Positions 1 through 5,804 of a stretch of 8,990 bases of DNA are shown in pieces. A model generated the notes under the pieces. That model was given only the letters and a program-made list of their open reading frames with translations. It was not told the DNA's origin and did no database searches. The stretch spans positions 1 to 8,990 of the forward strand of contig JANWZU010000158.1 in NCBI GenBank assembly GCA_025054795.1. Direction: 5' to 3'. A program made the position numbers and the translations under genes. Source of the DNA: Candidatus Caldarchaeum sp. (GTDB lineage: Archaea; Thermoproteota; Nitrososphaeria_A; Caldarchaeales; Caldarchaeaceae). Numbering within the stretch: the first letter of the stretch is position 1; every line of letters begins with the position of its first letter.

Positions 1-48
1 TGCTTTTTCTGCGAGTTGACGATGTATTTTTTTAGCGTTTAAAGCCAT
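1..48 (-). CDS. 5' end of a gene continuing off the left edge, possibly a LutB-like partner
   Basis: An ATG at 48-46 on the minus strand opens a frame that stays open to the window edge and reads MALNAKKIHRQLAEKA. It overlaps the last 10 bases of the LUD-domain gene upstream of it, in a different frame, which is a common arrangement for translationally coupled genes. The 16 visible residues are charged and helical but too few to identify a family. In lactate-utilisation operons the LutC-type protein usually sits beside LutB, an iron-sulfur protein that also carries a LUD domain, so LutB is the natural guess; that is inference from context only. No clear Shine-Dalgarno sequence precedes the ATG. 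Confidence 0.45.
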   Translation of the reverse strand, partial: MALNAKKIHRQLAEKA

Positions 49-617
49 GACAGAACCACAGCTCCGACGACATGAGGGCCGTGAAGACCTACCACAATTC
101 TTTGTTCTATGTCTCCTGACCGGCTGGGCCCGGAGATGAAAGTCACCGTCGCTTGCCTAGCGTTCTGGAAGGTTCTGCGGATAAGACCGCCGAGCTCCTC
201 AACCTTCCCTACGATTGTGGATGCCTTTACAAAAACGATGTGGATTCTCGGAAAGCTTGAAGTAAGCCGTTCGACGTCGTCGTACGCTGCCTCAACCAGC
301 GTTCCAGTTTCAGCTACAGCAGCAACGGCCGTTGAAATCCCTGCATCCACCCTCTTCAAAACATCCACGGATGTTTCAAGCTTTGACGGCGCGGCGCTCT
401 CCAATCCCGCTTCAGAAAGAGTTTTAGAAACCTCTTCGTCAATCTCATGGAAGAGCTTAAGCTTGTAAACGGACTTTCCGCCGTTTGAAGCTATCAAGCG
501 TACAGCCTTAGACGCCGCCTCCTGTGGTGTGCACGCTGTTTCAGCCAGCCCGTTCAGCCTCTGAAAATTTTCAGCAAACAGTTTGGTCAGGAACTGGTCG
601 TTTCCGTGTTTAGTCAT
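39..617 (-). CDS. LUD-domain protein, LutC/YkgG family
   Basis: The 192-residue protein matches the LUD (LutC/YkgG) fold. Recognisable signatures are ETGTL at residues 103-107, the family motif GPSRSGDIE at 163-171, and GLHGP at 177-181 just before the end. Known LutC proteins work with LutA and LutB in oxidising L-lactate to pyruvate in the cytoplasm. The exact role of archaeal LUD proteins is less settled, so the lactate assignment is from family knowledge, not proven here. Length is normal for a stand-alone LutC. There is no signal peptide. The gene begins 9 bases after the stop of the copper-binding protein gene and its end overlaps the start of the next minus-strand gene, so the three probably form one transcript. 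No strong ribosome binding site is visible at the ATG. Confidence 0.85.
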   Translation of the reverse strand: MTKHGNDQFLTKLFAENFQRLNGLAETACTPQEAASKAVRLIASNGGKSVYKLKLFHEIDEEVSKTLSEAGLESAAPSKLETSVDVLKRVDAGISTAVAAVAETGTLVEAAYDDVERLTSSFPRIHIVFVKASTIVGKVEELGGLIRRTFQNARQATVTFISGPSRSGDIEQRIVVGLHGPHVVGAVVLSWL

Positions 618-626
618 TTTTTGATG

Positions 627-1103
627 CTAGTGTTTATGGTCGTGTTTTTGGGAGCCTGCCCCCTCGTGCTGCTCGGCGTGGAAATGAAGCACTTTGCCGC
701 TCTCAAACTTAAGGTAAATGTGAAAGAGCTCTATTTCCTCAACGTTCTCCATTATCATTATGTGGTAGCCTTCGCCCTCGATCCCCCTCATTTTGACCTC
801 GCTCAAAGGCCCCACACACACTCTGTCCACATGAGCCATCTTCACTATGTTTCCCTCGAGATAGGACCTGTGAAGCTCTGCCTTGAGGGGAACTATCTTT
901 CCGTCGGACTCGCCTTCAACCTCGACACCTACCGCACAGTCTGGAAGGAGGCCGTTGTTCCTAAGGTTTAGGAATATGGCGGCGGTGTCTTTCCCAAGTC
1001 TGAGGCTTACGTCTGACTCGGCAGGCATGGACCCAACTGCGAAGACAGCTCCTACCGATGCTAAAGCAGATACAACAACTACAACCAGTAATATTTTATT
1101 CAT
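627..1103 (-). CDS. Secreted PCuAC-type copper-binding protein (DUF461 family)
   Basis: The 158-residue protein starts with a hydrophobic segment (about residues 3-23) that should act as a signal peptide or membrane anchor, so the domain is outside the membrane. The body resembles the PCuAC copper chaperone fold: DTAAIFLNLRNNG at 39-51, then ligands His78 and Met89 (H-x10-M), and an HIM at 114-116 (HxM). The family motif is usually described as H-x10-M-x21-H-x-M; here the second spacing is 24. The C-terminus is rich in histidine (residues 140, 142, 146, 154, 156, 158), which probably adds metal-binding capacity. PCuAC proteins deliver Cu(I) to the Cu-A site of cytochrome oxidase in bacteria; delivery to an archaeal oxidase is inference. 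It is the first gene of a short minus-strand operon with the LUD-domain gene, with a TATA-like box 25 bases upstream of the ATG. Confidence 0.82.
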   Translation of the reverse strand: MNKILLVVVVVSALASVGAVFAVGSMPAESDVSLRLGKDTAAIFLNLRNNGLLPDCAVGVEVEGESDGKIVPLKAELHRSYLEGNIVKMAHVDRVCVGPLSEVKMRGIEGEGYHIMIMENVEEIELFHIYLKFESGKVLHFHAEQHEGAGSQKHDHKH

Positions 1104-1123
1104 GTTTGAGAAAGCGGCTGGGC

Positions 1124-1132
1124 AAATTTAAA
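1124..1132 (-). promoter_or_regulatory. TATA-like box for the copper-binding protein gene
   Basis: On the minus strand the sequence reads TTTAAATTT, centred about 25 bases upstream of the ATG at 1103. This is the spacing expected of an archaeal TATA box when transcription starts at the start codon, so the mRNA is probably leaderless. It lies in the 67-base gap shared with the divergent Trm112-like gene. Confidence 0.55.
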
Positions 1133-1139
1133 CATAACC

Positions 1140-1146
1140 TAATATA
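1140..1146 (+). promoter_or_regulatory. TATA-like box for the Trm112-like gene
   Basis: TAATATA is centred about 28 bases before the TTG at 1171. This supports the TTG rather than the in-frame ATG at 1186 as the start, again with little or no leader. Confidence 0.5.
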
Positions 1147-1170
1147 CCAATACCATGTCATGCATTTTCG

Positions 1171-1545
1171 TTGAAGTACCGTCTGATGGACATTCTGGCA
1201 TGCCCGATGTGCAGAAGCTTTCCGCTCAAGCTGTCTGTTTTTGAGCATAGAGAGATACACCGCCCTGACAAAGTTAGGAAATGCGAGCTTTACTGCGGTT
1301 TTCACAGGGGTTTTGTGAAGGATTTGGCTGAAACTGAGTGCGTCAGATGCTACGGGTTTGAAGTTGGAAGCGGGCTGCTTGAATGCTCATCATGCGGGCG
1401 CTGGTATCCCATTGTTGACGACATTCCACGGATGCTTCCAGACGACTTGAGGGACAGAAAGCTGGAAAGAAAGTTTGTTGAAAAATGGCAGGGAAGACTG
1501 CCCGAGAGGGTTGTGGCTGAGGTCAGTCAGACACGGCAGCCTTGA
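1171..1545 (+). CDS. Trm112-like zinc-binding protein, long TACK-type form
   Basis: The 124-residue protein has the two halves of a Trm112 zinc-ribbon: LMDILACPMC near the N-terminus (Cys11, Cys14) and CSSCGRWYPIVDDIPRMLPD at residues 72-91 (Cys72, Cys75). Trm112 is a small cytoplasmic activator that binds and stabilises several methyltransferases acting on tRNA, rRNA and release factors. Between the two halves is an insertion with four more cysteines (38, 42, 57, 60), which could form a second metal site; similar insertions occur, as far as I recall, in crenarchaeal relatives. The start is a TTG, chosen because a TATA-like box sits 28 bases upstream and because residues before the ATG at 1186 fit the family N-terminus. 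Its last 23 bases overlap the end of the convergent glycosyltransferase gene. A methyltransferase gene (Dim1-like) lies nearby but is not a known Trm112 partner. Confidence 0.82.
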   Translation: MKYRLMDILACPMCRSFPLKLSVFEHREIHRPDKVRKCELYCGFHRGFVKDLAETECVRCYGFEVGSGLLECSSCGRWYPIVDDIPRMLPDDLRDRKLERKFVEKWQGRLPERVVAEVSQTRQP

Positions 1546-2989
1546 GGCCAACCTTCTGAGCTGATGTCCATTTGGGACGTCTCCGGAGGACTAGAACGTC
1601 TATGACAGACTTGAACGCAATAATGTCGAGCAGCTGCTTGTAGCCTAAGACTGCGAACGGTGCGTAAAGAACCTGCCGCACGTCGTCGCCCTCTATGTCT
1701 AAAGCCATCAAGGAGAGAAAAGACTGCAGCAGTATGAAAACAGCCCATAGCAGCAGCACATATGCAAGCCCGCCGTTGAGGATTACGATTGCGGCCGCTG
1801 GAATGGCGATGACTCCTAAAGTGGGGGCTATTATCTGCTGTATGACGAGAAGCGGAAAGACCAGCAGGTTCAAAAACCCGTACTTTGGGTTTCTCAGAGC
1901 GTCCCTGTGCCTCAGCAATACTTGAGTGTTGCCCCTGTACCACCTCAGCCTCTGCTTATACAGACTTGATATGTTCAGAGGCGCTTCTGTGTAGGCGATG
2001 GCTTTTGAATGCGACTGAATAACACCGCCCGTTTTCAATAGTTTGACCGTGATGTCAAAGTCTTCTGTAATCGTGGCCTTGTCGTACTTACCGACAGCAT
2101 CTGCGTAGCTTTTTCTGAAAGCGGCGAGCGGCCCTGGCATGACCTGAACAACTCCGAAGAATGAGGTCGCCCGTCGGACTATGTTTATCTGAGTGACGTA
2201 CTCCAGAGCTTGGTTTTTGGTGAGCCAGTTGACTCTGTTCACTACTCTGACGTTTCCAGCCACCCCCACCACGTTGGGGTCTTCGAAAGACTTGACCAAA
2301 TACGTCAAAGCATGACGGTTGATGATCGTGTCTGCGTCGATTGAAACTATAATGCTTCCCGATGCGAATAACATTCCGTAGTTTAAAGCAGAAGCTTTTC
2401 CTCCGTTCGGCTTCCGGAGAACCGTCACACCTTTGTCCCTGTATCTTAAGGCGATTTCATATGTCCTGTCCGTGCTTCCGTCATCAACCACTATGATTTC
2501 TTTGCTTGGGTAGTCGGACTCTAGCACCGCTTCTATGCAGTGGCCTATCCACTTCTCCTCGTTGTATGCGGGTATGATTACAGAGACGGGGAGTATGACA
2601 GGCTGTTTCTTTTCAAGGCTCTCCTCACGATGTTTAGTAAGGACGGATAGCGGCAGGGACAGCATGTTTATGAAAAAAAGTATGGTGAAGCTGGAGAGCA
2701 TCACAGGCCTGTACCACTCAACAGTCTGTATTGATTCTTCAACAAATATGAATAATGATGAGAAAATAGGAACGATGAAAATCAAGGTTGAAAGCACAGG
2801 GTACCGGCTTCTCCTGACCTCCTCCCTGTAAAACGGCCCTTTCCTCAGCCCGTCTATCAAAACAGCCACGCATAGAATAGCGGCGGCAGCGAAACAGAGC
2901 CAAGCCGCTAGACTCGAAACTATGAAGGCAGCAAGCAAAATAGTCGCAAACGCCATCAACGCGGCTATGAGTATTGATGCTTTCACCAC
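1523..2989 (-). CDS. Membrane-bound family 2 processive glycosyltransferase (PgaC/HAS/BcsA-like)
   Basis: The 488-residue protein has a cytoplasmic GT-A domain at about residues 125-360 between membrane segments (about 5-45, 66-85 and 95-115 before it; 370-395, 395-425 and 440-467 after it). All processive GT2 signatures are present: SVIIPAYNEE at 136-145, DDGS at 169-172, the metal-binding DAD at 218-220, the catalytic-base TED at 308-310, and QRLRW at 346-350. Such enzymes polymerise a sugar from a nucleotide-sugar donor and export the chain, as in poly-N-acetylglucosamine, hyaluronan or cellulose synthases. The sugar cannot be read from the sequence. No PilZ or accessory gene is adjacent. 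The start is GTG; a second GTG follows immediately and fits the TATA-like spacing about equally well. It lies just downstream of tRNA-His and overlaps the Trm112-like gene tail to tail. Confidence 0.9.
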   Translation of the reverse strand: MVKASILIAALMAFATILLAAFIVSSLAAWLCFAAAAILCVAVLIDGLRKGPFYREEVRRSRYPVLSTLIFIVPIFSSLFIFVEESIQTVEWYRPVMLSSFTILFFINMLSLPLSVLTKHREESLEKKQPVILPVSVIIPAYNEEKWIGHCIEAVLESDYPSKEIIVVDDGSTDRTYEIALRYRDKGVTVLRKPNGGKASALNYGMLFASGSIIVSIDADTIINRHALTYLVKSFEDPNVVGVAGNVRVVNRVNWLTKNQALEYVTQINIVRRATSFFGVVQVMPGPLAAFRKSYADAVGKYDKATITEDFDITVKLLKTGGVIQSHSKAIAYTEAPLNISSLYKQRLRWYRGNTQVLLRHRDALRNPKYGFLNLLVFPLLVIQQIIAPTLGVIAIPAAAIVILNGGLAYVLLLWAVFILLQSFLSLMALDIEGDDVRQVLYAPFAVLGYKQLLDIIAFKSVIDVLVLRRRPKWTSAQKVGLKAAVSD

Positions 2990-3008
2990 GGTGATGTAGG
3001 TTTAGAGA

Positions 3009-3015
3009 TATTTAA
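3009..3015 (-). promoter_or_regulatory. TATA-like box for the glycosyltransferase gene
   Basis: TTAAATA on the minus strand is centred 23-26 bases upstream of the two tandem GTG codons. It begins only two bases after the mature 3' end of the tRNA-His gene, so the promoter abuts the tRNA. Confidence 0.5.
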
Positions 3016-3016
3016 G

Positions 3017-3090
3017 GGCCGAGGGCGAGATTCGAACTCGCGCCGCAGGGTCCACAGCCCTGAGGGCTAACCAGGCTACCCCACCTCGGC
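3017..3090 (-). tRNA. tRNA-His, anticodon GTG
   Basis: The minus strand folds into a full cloverleaf of 74 bases. The acceptor stem is GCCGAGG paired with CCTCGGC. The D stem is GGGT with GCCC. The anticodon stem is CAGGG with CCCTG around a loop CTGTGGA that gives the anticodon GTG (3053-3055). The T arm is GCGAG-TTCGAAT-CTCGC. The discriminator base is C73 at 3017, and the base before position 1, at 3091, is G, so the G-1:C73 pair that histidyl-tRNA synthetase recognises is encoded in the DNA. CCA is not encoded and there is no intron. It lies between the Dim1-like gene and the glycosyltransferase gene, all on the minus strand. Confidence 0.96.
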
Positions 3091-3126
3091 CATGTTTGGG
3101 GGCGGTTTAGATGCGGTTGGTCGGTT

Positions 3127-3133
3127 CTTAAAC
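3127..3133 (-). promoter_or_regulatory. Possible TATA-like box for tRNA-His
   Basis: GTTTAAG on the minus strand lies about 39 bases before the tRNA 5' end and overlaps the stop codon of the Dim1-like gene. It would give a short 5' leader removed by RNase P. Weak evidence; readthrough from the Dim1 gene is an alternative. Confidence 0.3.
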
Positions 3134-3886
3134 GTTTGTGTCTGAGGCTTTTTCGTCCAAAGTTTTCCTTATGAATTCATGCACGGCTTTGGCCTCGGAG
3201 TACAGGAGTCTTTTTACAGGTTTGTTGAGGAGGTTTTCGTCAAGCGTTGAAAGCTCGACGAGTTTCGTGGCTTCTCTCTTGCTTCTTGTCTTCCAGAAGA
3301 TGTTTCTTATGGCGTTTCTCGCTTTGCTCCGCCTCTGGGACAGGAACTCGAGCATCAGCCTGTCGGCTGGAGATTTTTCGGCCGGTTCAAAGAGAACCAG
3401 AGCCGCCTTGCCCGGGTAGGGTGGTTCAAAAACGTCGCCGTCGAAAACATCTACAACTGTGAGGTCGTATGAAAGCGAGGTCTTAAGCTTCAGCAAGGAG
3501 TCCCTATTCTCTGTCAGTCTCTGGGCGAACCGAAGAGGGGTTAGCAGGGACATTTTAACGGGATTTCTGAGATGGCGTTGGATTAGAGGTTCGAGGATGC
3601 TGAAAGGCGGGTTCGCTACTACTTTGTTGTACCAAGGCAGCTTTAGCGTGATGAAGTTGCCGATGAATATACGTACGTTGCCGTGCCGGGCTTTGAGGGC
3701 TTCAAGATGTGGCCTTAGACTTGCGTCCGACTCGACGACGTAGACCATGCGGGCTTTCTGAGCCAGCCTTTCAGCTATCACCCCTCTGCCTGCGCCCACG
3801 TCGACGACAACGTCTTCTCCTCCAACCTCAGCAGCCTCAACCATCCTGTCAACAACTCTCAAGTCAACCAAGAAGTGCTGGTCCAT
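3128..3886 (-). CDS. KsgA/Dim1-family rRNA adenine N6,N6-dimethyltransferase, divergent
   Basis: The 252-residue protein has the KsgA/Dim1 order of motifs: the N-terminal QHFLVD at 3-8, the S-adenosylmethionine-binding loop VDVGAGRG at 28-35, the acidic residue E52 at the end of the second strand, the catalytic motif NPPF at 92-95, and the C-terminal signature SQRRSKARNAI at 183-193, which matches the family's FSQRRK..RNA. Such enzymes dimethylate two adjacent adenines near the 3' end of 16S rRNA during small-subunit maturation. It departs from the usual form in two places: motif IV is NPPF instead of N(L/I)PY, and the usual GD after strand four is GN (76-77). These changes could reflect lineage drift or altered activity. 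Its ATG directly follows the TGA of the upstream 105-residue gene, so the two are surely cotranscribed. Confidence 0.85.
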   Translation of the reverse strand: MDQHFLVDLRVVDRMVEAAEVGGEDVVVDVGAGRGVIAERLAQKARMVYVVESDASLRPHLEALKARHGNVRIFIGNFITLKLPWYNKVVANPPFSILEPLIQRHLRNPVKMSLLTPLRFAQRLTENRDSLLKLKTSLSYDLTVVDVFDGDVFEPPYPGKAALVLFEPAEKSPADRLMLEFLSQRRSKARNAIRNIFWKTRSKREATKLVELSTLDENLLNKPVKRLLYSEAKAVHEFIRKTLDEKASDTNV

Positions 3887-4204
3887 TCAGTCTGGCCAGC
3901 TCCAAGTCTTGTAGAGCATGTATGCGTTTCCCCTTCTGTAAAAAAAGTGGCTGTGTCTTCTCCAGTCGAGGAGAGCCTCATCTGCAGGCTGAGGCTTGTC
4001 CTCCACGTTTTCCAGCTTGAACCCGACGAGGTCTCCGGAGGACGAGCCGAGAGGCTTGTGTGTTCTCTCCATGCTCTTCAAAACGGTGGTGCAGCCAAGC
4101 TTCAAACCTGTTTCCTCAGTCTCCACCACGTCGGAGCGGCCTGTTATCTCCGACAAGGGAACCCAGCCTCTCCCCTGAACGAAGAGCAAAACCCTGTAGG
4201 GCAT
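3887..4204 (-). CDS. Unrecognised 105-residue protein upstream of the Dim1-like gene
   Basis: I do not recognise the family. The protein is soluble, with no signal peptide or membrane span. The N-terminal strand PYRVLLFVQGRGWVPLSEIT suggests a small alpha/beta fold, and the C-terminal third is rich in aromatic and basic residues (WRRHSHFFYRRGNAY at 81-95, then WSW). Only one cysteine is present, so a zinc site is unlikely. The frame is supported as real by a TATA-like box 28 bases before the ATG and by the exact junction TGA-ATG with the Dim1-like gene, where not a single base is left between stop and start. The basic aromatic tail could contact RNA, which would suit a ribosome-assembly role, but this is a guess from context. 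Confidence 0.72.
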   Translation of the reverse strand: MPYRVLLFVQGRGWVPLSEITGRSDVVETEETGLKLGCTTVLKSMERTHKPLGSSSGDLVGFKLENVEDKPQPADEALLDWRRHSHFFYRRGNAYMLYKTWSWPD

Positions 4205-4227
4205 GACTGTGGATGTATGTGCGCTGG

Positions 4228-4237
4228 AAATATATAG
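4228..4237. promoter_or_regulatory. Shared divergent TATA-like element between the 105-residue gene and the macro-domain gene
   Basis: The sequence AAATATATAG is close to self-complementary and could serve either strand. Its centre is about 28 bases from the minus-strand ATG at 4204 and about 32 bases from the plus-strand ATG at 4265. It is only about 15 bases from the in-frame upstream TTG at 4247, which argues against that TTG as a start. Confidence 0.5.
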
Positions 4238-4264
4238 ATAGGCCTGTTGGTTAGACTCGGCGGG

Positions 4265-4807
4265 ATGCCGAAGGTCGGTAAAACCGATGTTTCCTGCGTC
4301 CAGGGCGACATCACCGAGTGCGACACAGAGGCCGTTGTCAACGCAGCCAACAAGTTCCTCAAGATGGGTGGAGGAGTCGCCGGCGCTATACTGAGGAAAG
4401 GTGGCAGGGTGATTCAGGAGGAATGCGACCGAATAGGCTTCTGCCCAGTCGGCGGCGCAGTCATAACGGGCGCCGGTTCTCTAAACGCCAAGTATGTAAT
4501 ACACGCAGTAGGGCCCCGGATGGGCGAGGGCGATGAGGAGAGGAAGCTAAGGGACGCTGTTCTGAACAGCTTGAAGCTGGCCGACCTTTACAGCCTGAAG
4601 TCGATTGCTTTTCCTGCTATTTCGACAGGTGCCTTTGGATACCCATTGGAAGCGGCTGCCAAGGTTGTGGTGGGGGCGGTTTTCGACTACCTGGCCCGTG
4701 AAAACACATCTTTAGAAAGGATTGTTTTCGTCCTGTACGACGACGAAGCCTATGAAGTTTTCAAGGGTTTTTTGGAGAGCCAGCCCAGCCGGAGTACTCG
4801 GGCATAG
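4265..4807 (+). CDS. Macro-domain protein, probable O-acetyl-ADP-ribose deacetylase / ADP-ribosyl hydrolase
   Basis: The 180-residue protein is a single macro domain. The ADP-ribose-binding signatures are VQGDITECD at 12-20, VVNAAN at 24-29, the glycine-rich MGGGVAGAI at 34-42, HAVGPR at 80-85, and PAISTGAFGYP at 117-127. This resembles the Af1521 and YmdB type, which bind ADP-ribose and hydrolyse O-acetyl-ADP-ribose or remove ADP-ribose from acidic residues. It is cytoplasmic. I chose the ATG at 4265 because it starts just before the first strand as in relatives and fits the TATA-like spacing; an in-frame TTG at 4247 would add six residues. A GGCGGG just before the ATG may aid ribosome binding. 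The last 47 bases overlap the end of the convergent zinc-ribbon membrane gene, so the two C-termini are encoded on opposite strands of the same DNA. Confidence 0.9.
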   Translation: MPKVGKTDVSCVQGDITECDTEAVVNAANKFLKMGGGVAGAILRKGGRVIQEECDRIGFCPVGGAVITGAGSLNAKYVIHAVGPRMGEGDEERKLRDAVLNSLKLADLYSLKSIAFPAISTGAFGYPLEAAAKVVVGAVFDYLARENTSLERIVFVLYDDEAYEVFKGFLESQPSRSTRA

Positions 4808-5285
4808 TCCTAGCGTCTGCCTCCTTATCGATGTGTTTTCTGTGTTGACGCATATGCCTGAGGTATGTCAGGGCTGTTAGAGCCGACCCCAGCCCTAGAA
4901 TAATTCCAGCAAACCCGGTGAAAGTCGGTTGTAGAAGATGTAGAGAGGCCGCTGAGAAGCCGACGACAGCCGCTGCGTAGGTGATGGGTTCGGAGCCCGA
5001 GTATACTAGTAGGGCTGCGAGAAGAATCAAACCCGCCAGCAACGGCGATGGAACAAAGCCGAGATGGTCGAACAACGTTCCTTGCCCGGGAGTCAGAAGA
5101 CCGTAGACAGCGTAGCCGGCCATGAAAGCAGCCGATATCTTGTTCGACTTCACAACCCCGCTGGAGTATTTCAACTCCCTCAGCTCGAGCGTGAACTCCT
5201 GCATGCATTTTGGGCAGACGGCCTTCCAAGCCTGAAGCCAGTACTCGGCTCCGCAGTTGCTGCAGACAAACCTATGCTTCTCCAT
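4761..5285 (-). CDS. Zinc-ribbon membrane protein of unknown function
   Basis: The 174-residue protein begins with a rubredoxin-like zinc ribbon, CSNC at 8-11 and CPKC at 24-27, followed by a short charged linker and a hydrophobic region with about three to four membrane segments (roughly 50-64, 78-97, 101-118 and 121-142). The tail from about 143 is basic (HMRQHRKH) and should be cytoplasmic, as should the ribbon. The family is not recognised. The ATG lies two bases after the stop of the Rieske ferredoxin gene, so the pair is almost certainly one transcript. This suggests that the protein anchors or receives electrons from the ferredoxin, or that the ribbon is a redox or regulatory site; both are inference. 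Its 3' end overlaps the macro-domain gene by 47 bases. Confidence 0.78.
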   Translation of the reverse strand: MEKHRFVCSNCGAEYWLQAWKAVCPKCMQEFTLELRELKYSSGVVKSNKISAAFMAGYAVYGLLTPGQGTLFDHLGFVPSPLLAGLILLAALLVYSGSEPITYAAAVVGFSAASLHLLQPTFTGFAGIILGLGSALTALTYLRHMRQHRKHIDKEADARTMPEYSGWAGSPKNP

Positions 5286-5287
5286 GA

Positions 5288-5599
5288 CTATTCAAGCTCC
5301 ACGAAGATTACCCCTTCCTTCACAACGGTTCTGTAAACAGGGTTTGGCTGAAGCTCCTCGTCGAACTCAGCCTTGCCGGTGGTTAAGTCCCATACAGCGC
5401 CGTGTCCTGCGCACACAACCTTGTCTCCCTCGAGAGAGCCCTCGCTCAGGTCCCATTCTTCGTGGGTGCAAATGGCACCCATGGCGTGTATGGAGCCTTC
5501 GACGTTGGCCAGCAGCACCGGCCTTCCCTCAACTTCGTATGTCTTCATCGCTCCGGGAGGCAGTTCGTCTAGACGAGCCACCTTGACAAGCCGAGCCAT
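5288..5599 (-). CDS. Small soluble Rieske [2Fe-2S] ferredoxin (first of two)
   Basis: The 103-residue protein is a stand-alone Rieske domain. The cluster ligands are C44-T-H46 and C63-A-G-H66, followed by AVWDLTTGKAE, which matches the usual G..FDL.TG stretch. There is no signal peptide or transmembrane anchor, so it is a cytoplasmic electron carrier like the ferredoxins of dioxygenase systems or the small subunit NirD rather than a respiratory Rieske protein. No oxygenase gene is present here, so its partner is unknown. It begins MARLVKV, exactly as the second Rieske protein at 6789-7097 does, and both have their ligands at residues 44, 46, 63 and 66. It heads a two-gene unit with the zinc-ribbon membrane protein. 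A TATA-like box lies about 27 bases upstream. Confidence 0.92.
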   Translation of the reverse strand: MARLVKVARLDELPPGAMKTYEVEGRPVLLANVEGSIHAMGAICTHEEWDLSEGSLEGDKVVCAGHGAVWDLTTGKAEFDEELQPNPVYRTVVKEGVIFVELE

Positions 5600-5620
5600 G
5601 GCAGGGAGGGTTTAATGGCT

Positions 5621-5632
5621 TTTGATATGTTT
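5621..5632 (-). promoter_or_regulatory. TATA-like box for the first Rieske gene
   Basis: On the minus strand an AT-rich stretch around ACATATCAAA is centred about 27 bases before the ATG at 5599, just inside the gap after the YHS gene. It suggests the Rieske gene has its own promoter, although readthrough from the YHS gene 40 bases upstream is possible. Confidence 0.4.
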
Positions 5633-5639
5633 TTCCATC

Positions 5640-5783
5640 CTACTTGACGTATTTTGACGGAGACCTGTCGAAGGCTTCCTTGCATGCTATGGAGCAGAAG
5701 TAGAAGGTCCTCCCTTGATGTACAGACGTGTGTTTGGCGGTCTTTTCGTCGACTTTCATGTTGCAGACGGGGTCAACAGCCAT
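5640..5783 (-). CDS. 47-residue YHS-domain metal-binding protein
   Basis: The minus strand from the ATG at 5783 to the TAG at 5640 encodes 47 residues that make one complete YHS domain. It opens MAVDPVCNMKVDEKTA, has the strand GRTFYFCSIACKEAF at 24-38, and ends SPSKYVK. The conserved cysteines are Cys7, Cys30 and Cys34, which in this family (and the related TRASH domain) bind heavy metals such as copper. Stand-alone YHS proteins act as small metal chaperones or accompany copper ATPases. None is present here, but a PCuAC copper protein lies about 4.5 kb away. It is divergent from thioredoxin reductase and 40 bases upstream of the first Rieske gene on the same strand, so it may be coexpressed with the Rieske gene. 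A TATA-like box sits 25 bases before the ATG. Confidence 0.9.
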   Translation of the reverse strand: MAVDPVCNMKVDEKTAKHTSVHQGRTFYFCSIACKEAFDRSPSKYVK

Positions 5784-5804
5784 GGCTGCTCCTGTCTGAC
5801 GATG

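Noticed and set aside
109..468. Plus-strand 119-codon frame opposite the LUD-domain gene
   Set aside because: Antisense shadow of a gene with clear family motifs; low-complexity Ser/Thr/Ala content and no promoter.
1527..1943. 138-codon minus-strand frame in a second frame of the glycosyltransferase gene
   Set aside because: It is rich in Arg, Ser and His with no domain, as expected of an out-of-frame reading of the real gene.
2753..2816. Possible C/D-box guide RNA (ATGATGA and CGATGA boxes, then CTGA) on the plus strand
   Set aside because: The internal D' box is missing, there is no terminal stem, and it lies inside the glycosyltransferase gene, so chance matches are likely.
2535..2831. 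Plus-strand 98-codon frame inside the glycosyltransferase gene
   Set aside because: It lies fully antisense to a gene with all GT2 motifs, has no domain signature and no TATA-like box at the right distance.
4247..4264. Upstream TTG start extending the macro-domain protein by six residues
   Set aside because: The shared TATA-like box is only about 15 bases from this TTG, and the extra residues are not part of the usual macro-domain N-terminus.
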